A stretch of 64,000 bases of DNA from positions 1-64,000 of the forward strand of contig NZ_FOVC01000005.1 of assembly GCF_900115045.1 (NCBI RefSeq), given 5' to 3'. Made by a program: the position numbers and the translations under genes. Below are positions 47,980 through 57,335 of the stretch, one piece after another (positions within the stretch are counted from its first letter, which is position 1; every line of letters starts with the position of its first letter). Below the pieces are notes generated by a model that worked only from the letters and a program-made list of their open reading frames with translations, did not search any database and was not told the DNA's origin. The DNA is from Izhakiella capsodis. GTDB lineage: Bacteria; Pseudomonadota; Gammaproteobacteria; Enterobacterales; Enterobacteriaceae.

Positions 47980-49992
47980 TCAGCTGTGGACGACCGGCTT
48001 ACCTTTAAGTAATTTGCGCAGCCAGTAACGGTTCGGGTTGAGTGCTGCCAGCGTTTGTGCGTCGAGCGGCATTGGCTCACCGCAGATTTGCGCTGCAAGA
48101 ATTTCGGCTGCCAGCGGCCCACTGCACAGACCTCTTGACCCTAATGCGCCCAGCACGAAAGCGCCGGTGTGCCAGGGCGCCGGCGCAGCCTGGCGCGGTA
48201 TTTCCATCTGCGCCAGATTAGCGTAAAGCTGTAGCGTGCGTGCATAATCCGGCAGTGCGCCCAACATGGGAAGATGATCGCGGGTAGCGCAGCGCACGCC
48301 GCAGCGGGCTTCGCCAGCACTGGCGTCGATAGTCTGCGTCCATGCAGCTTGTGGCAGGCATTTCTGCAGCCGTGCGATATTGTTCGTCTGGTCGTCAGCA
48401 CTGTATTCAGTTTGCATGCTGCCACGGTGATAGCTGGCGCCGATACAATGCTGCTGGTGCTTCGGACTGACCGGCGTCAGATAGCCATCGTAACAAAGCA
48501 CATGCGTCAGGGATTTAAGCTGTTTGTTAGTCGGTACGTGGCTGACCTGCCCGGCAACGGGATAGACCGGCAGCATTTCACTTTGAGCTAGCTGGTTAAG
48601 ACCGGCACCGTTAGCCAGTACCAGATTAGCGTGCTGCGCCTTGCGGCCATCAGAGAAATGTAGCAGCCAGCTCTCATGTTCATTCTCAAGGTGGATAAGG
48701 CGATGTTGCCAGAGTACGGACAGACCCTTTTTTTGGGCGCTATGGATTAATCCACGGGTCATTTCGGCCGGACAAAGCCAGCCGCCCGCCGGATAATGAA
48801 TCCCACCACAGCCGATTGTCAGGGTGGCGAGGCTGTTTACCTGCCCGGCGCTTATCGGGTGAGCCAGTGCTGCAGGCATCGTCATTTCCAGCATTTTATC
48901 GATTTTACGCTGGCTTTTTTCATCCCAGCCGAGCTGCGTTACGCCGCACCACTGATGTTCAAAGGAAAAATCCAGTGTGTCAAAACAGCGGCGGGCGAAG
49001 GTAAAGGCGGTAGGAAAAAAACGCTTTAGCGCCGCGTCCTGCGGGTTAAGCAGTGGATAAAGTGCGCCCTGACGGTTGCCGGATGCGCCTTCTGCCGGTG
49101 CGCTGGCGTCGCTGTACAATATGACGCGACGCCCCCGGCGCAGCAGCGCCAGCGCCAGAAGGGCACTGGCTATGCCCCCGCCAATAATAGCAATATCACC
49201 GTCGTGGCCAGCAGGGCGCCGATACCAGGGGGTACGTTGTTGCGGCGCGCGTAGCTGGCTGAGGGTGCCACATAGCATTTCCCGTTTACGGCCAAAACCC
49301 TTGCGTTTTTCTATGACAAACCCTGCTTGCTGTAAGCCGCGTCTGACGAAACCGGCGGCGGTGAACGTTGCCAGAGTAGCGCCCTCCCGCCCCATGCGTG
49401 CCATGCAATCGAACAGCGCTGGGGTCCACATATCGGGATTTTTAGCCGGTGCAAAGCCGTCGAGAAACCAGGCATCAATCTGATGCTGCAGGCTGTCATC
49501 AAAAGTATCAATTAGCTGGTTAATATCGCCATACCAGAGATCAAGCGTTATGCGACCGTCATCCAGCAACAGGCGATGACAACCGGGTAAAGCCTGAGGC
49601 CACTGACCGATCAGTGCTTTGCTCCAGAGGGCTAACTCCGGCCAAGCCTGATGTGCCTGAGCCATATCTGCTGCGGTTAATGGAAATTTCTCACAGCTAA
49701 TAAAATGCAGACGTTTTAACCTGGCCTGAGGATTATGCCGCGTAAAATCAGTAAACGACTGGCAAAGGGCAAGGAAATTCAGGCCTGTGCCAAAACCAGT
49801 TTCGGCAACAGTAAACAGTGGATGAGGATGGCTGGAGAAACGTACAGGCAGCTGATTTCCCCCGAGAAACACATGGCGTGTTTCTTCAAGACCGTTTTGA
49901 TTGGAGAAATAGACGTCGTCGAAAGCTCGGGAAACAGGTGTACCCTGTTCATTCCAGCTAAGAGAAGCCTGTTCGACAGAAAGGTTATTCAC
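47980..49992 (-). CDS. mnmC: MnmC bifunctional tRNA modification enzyme
   Basis: I choose GTG 49992, which gives NNLSVEQASLSWNEQGTPVSR, in line with the E. coli start; the 20 codons upstream are an extension with no support. The 670-residue enzyme has an N-terminal SAM methyltransferase domain (FTVAETGFGTGLNFLAL, WFLDGFAPAKNPDMW). The FAD oxidase domain begins near residue 265 (IAIIGGGIASALLALALLRRG), with ASGNRQGALYPL. It completes mnm5s2U at the wobble base of tRNAs. The convergent gap to yfcL is 105 bases. Confidence 0.95.
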   Translation of the reverse strand: MNNLSVEQASLSWNEQGTPVSRAFDDVYFSNQNGLEETRHVFLGGNQLPVRFSSHPHPLFTVAETGFGTGLNFLALCQSFTDFTRHNPQARLKRLHFISCEKFPLTAADMAQAHQAWPELALWSKALIGQWPQALPGCHRLLLDDGRITLDLWYGDINQLIDTFDDSLQHQIDAWFLDGFAPAKNPDMWTPALFDCMARMGREGATLATFTAAGFVRRGLQQAGFVIEKRKGFGRKREMLCGTLSQLRAPQQRTPWYRRPAGHDGDIAIIGGGIASALLALALLRRGRRVILYSDASAPAEGASGNRQGALYPLLNPQDAALKRFFPTAFTFARRCFDTLDFSFEHQWCGVTQLGWDEKSQRKIDKMLEMTMPAALAHPISAGQVNSLATLTIGCGGIHYPAGGWLCPAEMTRGLIHSAQKKGLSVLWQHRLIHLENEHESWLLHFSDGRKAQHANLVLANGAGLNQLAQSEMLPVYPVAGQVSHVPTNKQLKSLTHVLCYDGYLTPVSPKHQQHCIGASYHRGSMQTEYSADDQTNNIARLQKCLPQAAWTQTIDASAGEARCGVRCATRDHLPMLGALPDYARTLQLYANLAQMEIPRQAAPAPWHTGAFVLGALGSRGLCSGPLAAEILAAQICGEPMPLDAQTLAALNPNRYWLRKLLKGKPVVHS

Positions 49993-50066
49993 ATCGTTGA
50001 CTCTGTTGTCAGGTACTGGCGCAATTTTATCTGTGTGTACTGACGCGTGCAAATTTACATAATAAC

Positions 50067-50102
50067 AGCAGATCGGACTTGTTCAGCGTACAACTGTACG
50101 CT
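50067..50102 (+). promoter_or_regulatory. Adjacent FadR and FabR sites upstream of fabB
   Basis: AGCAGATCGGACTTGTT (50067-50083) agrees with the FadR consensus at 14 of 17 places. AGCGTACAACTGTACGCT (50085-50102) is a perfect FabR palindrome. In E. coli, FadR activates and FabR represses fabB through this same pair; the fabB ATG is 43 bases downstream. Confidence 0.82.
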
Positions 50103-50145
50103 AGAGTGCGTCACTGAAACTAACTAGTGTCGGATGAGGTATTGA

Positions 50146-51363
50146 ATGAAACGTGCAGTAATTACTGGCCTGGGTATCGTTTCCAGCATCGGTAATAACC
50201 AGGAGGAAGTACTGGCTTCCCTGCGTGAAGGGCGCTCAGGTATTACTTTCTCTCAGGAGCTGAAAGACTCCGGTATGCGTAGTCACGTTTGGGGCAATGT
50301 TAAACTCGATACTACAGGCCTTATCGATCGTAAGATCGTGCGCTTTATGAGTGATGCCTCAGTTTATGCTTATCTGTCCATGCAGCAGGCTATTGAGGAT
50401 TCCGGTCTGACTGATGAGCAGTATCAGAACAATCCGCGCGTTGGTTTGATTGCCGGTTCCGGTGGTGGTTCACCTAAGTTTCAGGTTTTTGGTGCCGATG
50501 CGATGCGCAGTTCGCGCGGCCTTAAGGCCGTTGGCCCTTATGTGGTCACCAAATCGATGGCATCGGGGGTATCAGCTTGTCTTGCGACACCGTTTAAAAT
50601 TCACGGTGTGAACTACTCAATCAGCTCTGCTTGCGCCACTTCTGCGCACTGTATTGGTAATGCGGTTGAGCAGATCCAGCTGGGTAAACAGGACATTGTA
50701 TTTGCCGGTGGTGGCGAAGAGTTATGTTGGGAAATGGCCTGCGAGTTTGATGCGATGGGCGCACTTTCAACTAAGTATAACGACGATCCGGCCAGGGCAT
50801 CCCGCACTTATGATAATGGACGGGATGGTTTTGTTATCGCTGGCGGCGGCGGCATGGTTGTCGTTGAAGAGCTGGAACACGCGCTGGCACGCGGTGCGTA
50901 CATCTATGCGGAAATCGTCGGTTATGGCGCAACTTCAGACGGTGCCGATATGGTTGCACCATCGGGTGAAGGTGCGGTGCGCTGTATGAAGATGGCGATG
51001 AAAGATCTGGATGCGCCGGTTGACTATTTGAACACCCACGGAACGTCTACGCCGGTTGGTGATGTGAAAGAGCTTGGTGCCATTCGCGAAGTCTTTGGCG
51101 ATAATACGCCAGCACTGTCGGCCACTAAAGCGATGACCGGGCACTCTTTGGGCGCTGCGGGCGTGCAGGAAGCCATTTACTCGCTGCTGATGCTGGAACA
51201 CGGTTTTATTGCCCCCAGCATCAATATCGAAGATCTCGATGAACAGGCGAAAGGGATGAACGTTATCACCAAACCGACAGAGCGTGAGCTGACTACCGTT
51301 ATGTCTAACAGTTTTGGCTTTGGTGGTACTAACGCTTCTCTGGTGATGCGCAAAGTGCGCTAA
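50146..51363 (+). CDS. fabB: FabB beta-ketoacyl-ACP synthase I
   Basis: A 405-residue condensing enzyme, almost identical in length and pattern to E. coli FabB. The catalytic triad is Cys163 in SISSACATSAHC, His298 in NTHGTSTPVGD and His333 in KAMTGHSLGAAG. It elongates acyl-ACP and is essential for unsaturated fatty acids. It has its own promoter region with FadR/FabR sites and a strong terminator. Confidence 0.98.
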   Translation: MKRAVITGLGIVSSIGNNQEEVLASLREGRSGITFSQELKDSGMRSHVWGNVKLDTTGLIDRKIVRFMSDASVYAYLSMQQAIEDSGLTDEQYQNNPRVGLIAGSGGGSPKFQVFGADAMRSSRGLKAVGPYVVTKSMASGVSACLATPFKIHGVNYSISSACATSAHCIGNAVEQIQLGKQDIVFAGGGEELCWEMACEFDAMGALSTKYNDDPARASRTYDNGRDGFVIAGGGGMVVVEELEHALARGAYIYAEIVGYGATSDGADMVAPSGEGAVRCMKMAMKDLDAPVDYLNTHGTSTPVGDVKELGAIREVFGDNTPALSATKAMTGHSLGAAGVQEAIYSLLMLEHGFIAPSINIEDLDEQAKGMNVITKPTERELTTVMSNSFGFGGTNASLVMRKVR

Positions 51364-51385
51364 CTGCGACAGACAATATCGACTC

Positions 51386-51413
51386 AGGAGCGCCGCGGCG
51401 CTCCTTTTTTTCC
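51386..51413 (+). terminator. fabB terminator
   Basis: AGGAGCGCCGCGGCGCTCCT is a perfect 20-bp palindrome followed by T7, 22 bases after the fabB stop. Confidence 0.92.
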
Positions 51414-51640
51414 CTTCGTCACAAGGGGCCGGTTTTATGCCGTTTGTATTGGGTGCATTACCATCTTAACGAATCCGATACTATTCGGATTTCCTGATAC
51501 GTCGGGTGCCACACAGGCCGTTCAGGCTAGCCCACCTCCCCACATCCACTTAAGGGCTGCGAGGCGGAAGCATGGATATGTCTCGCGTAAGTCATCATTA
51601 AAACAATGGCGTCGTCTTCATAATAAGGAGTCTGTGACTG

Positions 51641-51780
51641 ATGTCATCAACCACTTTTACCCCTCCAGGGCAGTCAAACGCACATCTTGCATGCATCCCA
51701 TTTGGCGTATTTCTTACCTATCTGACCGCCGGATTAGCGCTGCCGGTAATATCACAGCTTGTTCATCAGTCACCTAGACT
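51641..51780 (+). pseudogene. yfcJ: yfcJ remnant (MFS transporter, N-terminal scrap)
   Basis: After AAGGAG, ATG 51641 opens a short frame. Residues 18-43 (PFGVFLTYLTAGLALPVISQLVHQ) correspond to the first membrane span of YfcJ ([23 protein letters not shown] in E. coli), the gene that stands between fabB and flk there. Homology ends after about 45 codons and the frame runs on into the flk 3' end. The rest of the transporter, about 350 codons, is gone. The leader (51414-51640) has the hairpin AATCCGA/TCGGATT near 51473. Confidence 0.75.
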
Positions 51781-51788
51781 GAACAACG

Positions 51789-52835
51789 TTATAGCAGCCA
51801 GAAAAGCAAGGCAATCACGGCTAAGGCAATAAAGAGGCTAAGTAGCGGCCGCTGAGTTGCCGGCTGCATGAAACTCGGAAGAAAGCCCCATATCGGTGCA
51901 ACGATCGGCTGTGGCGCAATGGCGCTGTCAGCCTGGTGTTGCTCACGTAAACGTTCCGCCCGTTGGCTGAATAGCAGCTCCAGCAGAATTTGCATCTGCG
52001 CGTTGCTCAGCGCCGACTGCGGCGTCAGCTGAAATTGTTGGGTGAGGGTATTTTCCAGCAGGCGATGCTCCTGCGGCGTCGGCGGTTGTTTAAGCGATGC
52101 TACCAGCAGGTTGATCGTCGGCATACCGTGCTGGCTGAGCGTCTGATGGGTTTGCAGATATTGCGTCAGCAGTGGAAAAAGACGAGAGGGCACCGGATCG
52201 CCGCTTTGTAGATTGACCATCTTCAGCATACTGGTCCAGATTTTGACCGCAGACTCGCCGGTTGTCGCAGACAGCCGGGCTATTTGCTGATTCAGTGCCT
52301 GATGTTCGGCGGGAAGCAAAGAGCGGTCAGTCGGGCTGGTCAGTTTTGGCTGAGGAATGGTCATCTGACCGGTTTGCAGCATGGTCAGTACCTGACGCAG
52401 CTGATTGGGCGTCAGAGCGCTCAGCACGGTGTGGCCGAACTGCTGACGGATAAAATCGCTGACAGCCTGACGGTTGTTGCCCTGCGGCAGCATTGCTGTT
52501 AGCTGCTGCATTAACTGGCGAGTACCGTGACTGACTTGCGCTTCGCTTAACCGAGCGTTAAGAAACTGCTCCGCCGCCGGAAAGTGGCGTGACAGCAGCT
52601 CATTATCATTTTTCACTCCAACCTGATGACGAATACCTGCCCAGACTTCAGCCGGTTTTAGCGAGCTGATCGCCAGAAGTTTTACTACCATACGCTCCAG
52701 TGAAGTGCGTTGAGCGGGCGTCATCGGCTGATCGCCAGGCGTGGTCTGACTATCGGTGCGAGACGTGCCCGTTTGCCCGTCCAGCTGAGGGCGATTTCCA
52801 GGTAACGGCGCACCAGGACCACTCAATGGTTGCAT
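51789..52835 (-). CDS. flk: Flk flagellar assembly regulator
   Basis: A 348-residue protein. The N-terminus is Pro/Gly/Gln-rich. The central helical part (LERMVVKLLAISSLKPAEVWAGIRHQVGVKND) and the single C-terminal membrane anchor (RPLLSLFIALAVIALLFWLL) match Flk, which senses hook and ring completion. The 3' end overlaps the scrap of yfcJ on the other strand. It is in its conserved place near pdxB. Confidence 0.92.
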   Translation of the reverse strand: MQPLSGPGAPLPGNRPQLDGQTGTSRTDSQTTPGDQPMTPAQRTSLERMVVKLLAISSLKPAEVWAGIRHQVGVKNDNELLSRHFPAAEQFLNARLSEAQVSHGTRQLMQQLTAMLPQGNNRQAVSDFIRQQFGHTVLSALTPNQLRQVLTMLQTGQMTIPQPKLTSPTDRSLLPAEHQALNQQIARLSATTGESAVKIWTSMLKMVNLQSGDPVPSRLFPLLTQYLQTHQTLSQHGMPTINLLVASLKQPPTPQEHRLLENTLTQQFQLTPQSALSNAQMQILLELLFSQRAERLREQHQADSAIAPQPIVAPIWGFLPSFMQPATQRPLLSLFIALAVIALLFWLL

Positions 52836-52955
52836 GGCAGGATCCTTAGAAAATAGGGTGGTATCCGGGGCGCACCGGATAAAAAGTGGGAGCTATGATA
52901 ACAATCCCGTCGGGCAATATACAGAGGCGGCGCTGAGGGAAGCGTTAAAAGTATT

Positions 52956-53882
52956 TCAGCGTTGCCACGGGGGCCGACGAGATGAGTTATTTTGCTTTAA
53001 ATGGAGTTTTTGGCGGCGCAGGGGCGTTTTTAACGTTTGCGCCAGCCAGACGCCAAACAGCGTGATACCTCCGCCGATAACGTGGTAGCTGTGTAATTGT
53101 TCGTGCAGAAACATGACGGCGATAATCGCGGTAATGATGGGCATCAGATTCATAAACAGCGACGTATTGCTGGCACCAAGGCGAAAAACGCCCTGAATCC
53201 AGAGATAAGGCGCAATCAGCGACGCGCCAAGACCGGCAAACAATACCAGCGGAATATTGTGGGCGTTCAGGCTGACATCGGGGGTGAGCAGGAAACCGGG
53301 TAGCAGTAGCAGTACGCCGAATAAAATTTGCATATACAAACTTTGCCAGTTTGGCAGTGCCAGAGACCAGCGTTTCGTCAATACGCCATATAAGGCATAT
53401 GAGGCTGCGGCAATCAACATCATCAGCTCGCCTTTACCCAACCCGTGCTGCAGTAAGCGCAGTGGATCGCCGGCGCTGACAAGCCAAATCAGTCCCGCAA
53501 GGGAGATAATGCTACCAATGACGATACCGCGCGTGGGTGCCAGTCGCAGCACGAAAATGCTTAGCAACACGGTTAGCAGTGGAATCAACGCGTTCAGTAT
53601 CCCCATAAACAGCGCGCTGACGCTGTGGGCAGCGTAATAGGCCAGGCTCTGATAGAGCACCATGCCCAGCAGGCCGAGAATAAACAGTTTCCACCATACG
53701 CGCCGGATTTCGTGGCGGTGTCGCCAGACCCCGGGAAGCGCTGTGGGTGTCAGTGCAATAAATGCCAGCAGCCAGCGATAAAACGAAATGGCGGCTGGAT
53801 CGATAGCCGTCGCGGAAAGTTTGCTTACAATGGCGTTGATCGACCAGATAAAAACCGCCAGCAGAGGGAAGAGAAAATTCAT
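52956..53882 (-). CDS. EamA/DMT-family transporter
   Basis: The start is ATG 53882, where the first span begins (MNFLFPLLAVFIWSINAIVSKLSA); the 27 codons upstream in the open frame have no membrane pattern. The 308-residue protein has ten spans in two EamA repeats (about residues 5-135 and 150-285) and a basic C-terminus (LKTPLRRQKLHLKQNNSSRR). It exports metabolites, often amino acids. It is not between flk and pdxB in E. coli, so it is a lineage-specific gene here. Confidence 0.9.
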   Translation of the reverse strand: MNFLFPLLAVFIWSINAIVSKLSATAIDPAAISFYRWLLAFIALTPTALPGVWRHRHEIRRVWWKLFILGLLGMVLYQSLAYYAAHSVSALFMGILNALIPLLTVLLSIFVLRLAPTRGIVIGSIISLAGLIWLVSAGDPLRLLQHGLGKGELMMLIAAASYALYGVLTKRWSLALPNWQSLYMQILFGVLLLLPGFLLTPDVSLNAHNIPLVLFAGLGASLIAPYLWIQGVFRLGASNTSLFMNLMPIITAIIAVMFLHEQLHSYHVIGGGITLFGVWLAQTLKTPLRRQKLHLKQNNSSRRPPWQR

Positions 53883-54257
53883 TATTGACCCGGTACATCG
53901 TTGATTAGGCTTTATTCTAGCTTCTCTTGTTACCTTCAGATAATTAAAATCAGATAACATCAACGCTGAACATGATAATGATTGAGTAGGGTACCGTCAT
54001 ATGACCGAAGGGGGATGAGATGCCAACAGTCCTTTTTCGCTACCAACGCGTTAATGCCCACGAAGAGTATCTTCCTCCTCATCCTTGCAGGTCGTGGGCA
54101 AAAAAGGCATTCATCGGGCATCAGCGCTCATTGTCATGTTTCTACAGCAGGTATCGTATCCCGACGTCAAAAAGATTGAGTAGCAACTACGAGGTTAATT
54201 AGCTCTTGCAATTGTGGCATCATCTGCCATCTGTACTCTGCCATCAGGACGCAATCT
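53883..54257. other. Intergenic region before pdxB
   Basis: The 375 bases hold the divergent promoters of the EamA gene and pdxB. Short frames (for example 54020-54202) have no RBS or family pattern, and I see no gene. Confidence 0.5.
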
Positions 54258-55385
54258 GTGAAAATTTTGGTTGATGAAAATATGCCCTATGCCCGCGAGC
54301 TGTTTAGCCGCAGTGGGGTGGTTACGGCAGTTCCGGGACGCTCGATTCCACATGACGTGCTTAAGCATGCCGACGGCCTGATGGTGCGTTCGGTCACTAA
54401 AGTGAATCAGACGTTGCTGGCAGGAACGCCGGTTAAGTTTGTCGGCACCGCGACAGCGGGGACCGATCATATTGATCAACAGGCACTGGCGCAGCAAGGC
54501 GTCATATTTTCTTCGGCGCCCGGCTGTAATGCGGTGGCGGTGGTTGAATACGTTTTTTCCGCGTTGTTACTGCTTGCCGAACGTGATGGCTTTGCGCTTA
54601 CCGATCGCACTGTCGGCATCGTAGGCGTTGGTAATGTCGGCATGCGCCTGCAGCAGCGTTTACAAGCATTGGGGGTCCGTTCGCTACTTTGCGATCCCCC
54701 CAGGGCCGATCGCGGTGATCGCGAAAGTTTTCAGGATATCGATAGCCTGATTAACGACGCTGATATTTTGACGTTCCATACCCCGTTGTACAAAGAAGGA
54801 CCCTATTGCACCTGGCATCTGATGGATGAAGCGCGTTTGCGGGCGCTGAAGCCAGACGCTATTTTGATTAATGCCTGCCGTGGGCCAGTGGTTGATAACG
54901 CGGCGTTGCTACGGGTGTTGCAACAGCGCCACGATCTCAGCGTTGTACTTGACGTTTGGGAGCCAGAGCCAGATTTATCGATAGCGCTGCTGGCGCAGAC
55001 TGATATTGCCACCGCGCATATTGCCGGCTATACCCTTGAGGGTAAGGCACGCGGCACGACTCAGGTTTATGAGGCTTGGTGTGAGTTCCTTGGTAAACCT
55101 GATCCGGTGGCGCTAGATTCGCTATTGCCGGTCGCGGATTTCTCCAATATCGAGTTACATGGTCCCCTTGACCAGCCAGCGCTGAAACGGCTGGTCCATC
55201 TGGTGTATGATGTGCGCCGCGACGATGCGCCGTTGCGCAAAGTTGCGGCTGTTCCCGGTGAGTTTGATCGGTTGCGTAAAAACTATCTGGAGCGCCGCGA
55301 GTGGTCGTCGCTGCACGTCACGTGCGATAATGAACACATTGCTTCGCAGCTCAGGGCCTTGGGCTTTAGCGCTGCTGCACGTTAA
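54258..55385 (+). CDS. pdxB: Erythronate-4-phosphate dehydrogenase
   Basis: A 375-residue protein starting at GTG 54258 (VKILVDENMPYAREL). The NAD-binding loop is VGIVGVGNVGMRL near residue 125, and the catalytic region is NACRGPVVDNAALL with the His of AHIAGYTLEGKARGTTQ. The C-terminal domain matches PdxB (HGPLDQPALKRLVHLVYDVRRDDAPLRK). It acts in the second step of vitamin B6 synthesis. It is 92 bases before usg. Confidence 0.97.
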   Translation: MKILVDENMPYARELFSRSGVVTAVPGRSIPHDVLKHADGLMVRSVTKVNQTLLAGTPVKFVGTATAGTDHIDQQALAQQGVIFSSAPGCNAVAVVEYVFSALLLLAERDGFALTDRTVGIVGVGNVGMRLQQRLQALGVRSLLCDPPRADRGDRESFQDIDSLINDADILTFHTPLYKEGPYCTWHLMDEARLRALKPDAILINACRGPVVDNAALLRVLQQRHDLSVVLDVWEPEPDLSIALLAQTDIATAHIAGYTLEGKARGTTQVYEAWCEFLGKPDPVALDSLLPVADFSNIELHGPLDQPALKRLVHLVYDVRRDDAPLRKVAAVPGEFDRLRKNYLERREWSSLHVTCDNEHIASQLRALGFSAAAR

Positions 55386-55477
55386 ATCATACCGGCCAGT
55401 CGTGTCGGGAAAAGTCTGCATACAGGAGAGGAACATTGCCATCTCCTGTTTTTACGTTATTGTCTGGAGTTATTACC

Positions 55478-56488
55478 ATGTCTGACGGCTGGAATATAGC
55501 GCTGTTAGGTGCCACAGGCGCCGTAGGAAAAGCGTTAATTGAGCAACTTGCTGAACGTCAGTTTCCGTTGGGCGAGATCTGGTTACTTGCCAGCGATCGT
55601 AGTGCTGGTGAAACGGTACGTTTTGGCGGGCGAACGCTGCAGGTTAGTGATGTACAGGAGTTTGACTGGTCACAAGCCCAGCTGGCTTTTTTTGTCGCCG
55701 GTAGCGAAGCCTCAGCGCGCTATGCCGAAGAGGCGGCTGAGGCTGGATGCCTGGTCATCGACAGTAGCGGCTTTTTTGCCCTGGAGCCTGATGTTCCGCT
55801 GGTGGTGCCGGATGTTAATCCACAGGTTCTGGCTGATTATCGCAATCGTAATATTATCAGCGTAGCGGACAGCCTGACCTGCCAGTTACTCAGCGCCATA
55901 AAGCCGCTGATTGACGAGGCCGGATTGAACCGCCTGCAGGTGACCAGCCTGCTTGCAGCCTCAGCGCATGGCAAAGCCGCGCTGGATTCGCTGGCAGGTG
56001 AGAGCGCCCGCCTGCTGAACGGCATACCGGCGGAAGCGCATTTTTTTGGCCGCCAGTTGGCATTTAATATGCTGCCGTTGGCACCGGATGCTGAGGGCAG
56101 CGTGCGCTATGAGCGGATTGTGGTTGATCAGGTACGAAAGGTTTTGCAGGACGAAGGCTTGCCGATCGCAACCAGCACCGTTCAAACACCCGTTTTTTAT
56201 GGTAACGCGCAAATTGTTCATCTGGAAAGCCTGCGACCGCTTTCTGCTTCGGAAGCGCGCGAGCTTTTGCAGCGTAGGGAAGCGGTGGCGTTATCGGAAG
56301 AGTCTGATTATCCGACTCAGGTAACAGATGCCTCAGGCAATGCAAAGCTGAGTATTGGTAATATACGTAACGATTATGGCATGCCGGAACTGTTGCAGAT
56401 GTGGACGGTGGCGGACAATGTGCTGTTTGGTGGCGCACTGATGGCGGTTAAGACAGCAGAAAAGCTGGTGCAGGAGTATCTGTATTGA
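55478..56488 (+). CDS. usg: USG-1 protein (aspartate-semialdehyde dehydrogenase homologue)
   Basis: The start is ATG 55478 after GGAGTT; the frame upstream is open but without pattern. The 336-residue protein has an NADP-binding LLGATGAVGKALIEQLAERQFP and the ASD fold. The catalytic Cys motif is altered: ISVADSLTCQLL instead of the enzyme's NCTT-type sequence. It is therefore probably not active as Asd; the actual role is unknown. It is cotranslated with truA (overlapping stop and start). Confidence 0.92.
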   Translation: MSDGWNIALLGATGAVGKALIEQLAERQFPLGEIWLLASDRSAGETVRFGGRTLQVSDVQEFDWSQAQLAFFVAGSEASARYAEEAAEAGCLVIDSSGFFALEPDVPLVVPDVNPQVLADYRNRNIISVADSLTCQLLSAIKPLIDEAGLNRLQVTSLLAASAHGKAALDSLAGESARLLNGIPAEAHFFGRQLAFNMLPLAPDAEGSVRYERIVVDQVRKVLQDEGLPIATSTVQTPVFYGNAQIVHLESLRPLSASEARELLQRREAVALSEESDYPTQVTDASGNAKLSIGNIRNDYGMPELLQMWTVADNVLFGGALMAVKTAEKLVQEYLY

Positions 56489-57309
56489 TCGCTGAGGATA
56501 GTGAAAGCGCTGCGTCGGCAGGCTATAAAATTGCGCTGGGCGTGGAATACGATGGTAGCCATTATTATGGCTGGCAGCGTCAGCAGGAAGTGGCGAGCGT
56601 GCAGGCCAACCTTGAGCGAGCGCTTTCTAAGGTGGCAAATCATCCGGTAACGGTTTTTTGCGCCGGGCGTACTGATGCGGGGGTGCATAGTACCGGACAG
56701 GTAGTGCATTTCGAAACCTTGTCGCAGCGGACCGATGGGGCCTGGACGCTGGGCGTGAATGCTAATTTGCCGTCGGATATTGCTGTACGCTGGATGAAGC
56801 CGGTGCGTGAAGATTTCCATGCCCGCTTTAGCGCCACTGCGCGTCGTTATCGCTACATTATTTATAACCACAGGCTGCGTCCGGCGGTACTCGGGTGTGG
56901 CGTAACGCATTTCTATCATCCACTGGATGCAGAAAAAATGCACTGTGCTGCACAATGTCTGCTGGGGGAAAATGATTTTACGTCTTTCCGGGCGGTACAG
57001 TGCCAGTCACGCACGCCTTGGCGTAATCTGATCTTTATCAATGTGCGCCGCTACGGTGCCTATGTCGTGGTTGACATTAAAGCCAATGCGTTTGTGCATC
57101 ACATGGTGCGCAATATCGTTGGCAGCCTGCTGGAAATTGGCTGTGGTAACCAGCATGAAGGTTGGATGGCGGAGTTGCTGGTGGCTAAAGATCGCACGCG
57201 TGCGGCAGCGACGGCACGAGCCGAAGGGCTTTATCTTGTTGCCGTTGATTATCCTCAGCAATTTGCATTACCCCATACACCGATGGGGCCACTGTTCCTC
57301 GAAGATTAA
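56485..57309 (+). CDS. truA: tRNA pseudouridine(38-40) synthase TruA
   Basis: The start is TTG 56485, overlapping the usg stop, with GGAG eight bases before. The 274-residue enzyme has the catalytic Asp64 in CAGRTDAGVHS, NANLPSDIAVRW, and FVHHMVRNIVGSLLEIG. It modifies the anticodon stem of many tRNAs. It is followed by dedA after 26 bases. Confidence 0.97.
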   Translation: MIAEDSESAASAGYKIALGVEYDGSHYYGWQRQQEVASVQANLERALSKVANHPVTVFCAGRTDAGVHSTGQVVHFETLSQRTDGAWTLGVNANLPSDIAVRWMKPVREDFHARFSATARRYRYIIYNHRLRPAVLGCGVTHFYHPLDAEKMHCAAQCLLGENDFTSFRAVQCQSRTPWRNLIFINVRRYGAYVVVDIKANAFVHHMVRNIVGSLLEIGCGNQHEGWMAELLVAKDRTRAAATARAEGLYLVAVDYPQQFALPHTPMGPLFLED

Positions 57310-57335
57310 CGTCAGAGTGTCAGAAGGATGTACGA

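Noticed and set aside
54020..54202. 60-codon frame before pdxB
   Set aside because: No ribosome site or family pattern; lies in a promoter interval.
55478..56488. Active aspartate-semialdehyde dehydrogenase
   Set aside because: The catalytic cysteine context is altered and the gene sits in the usg-truA pair, so it is the Usg homologue.
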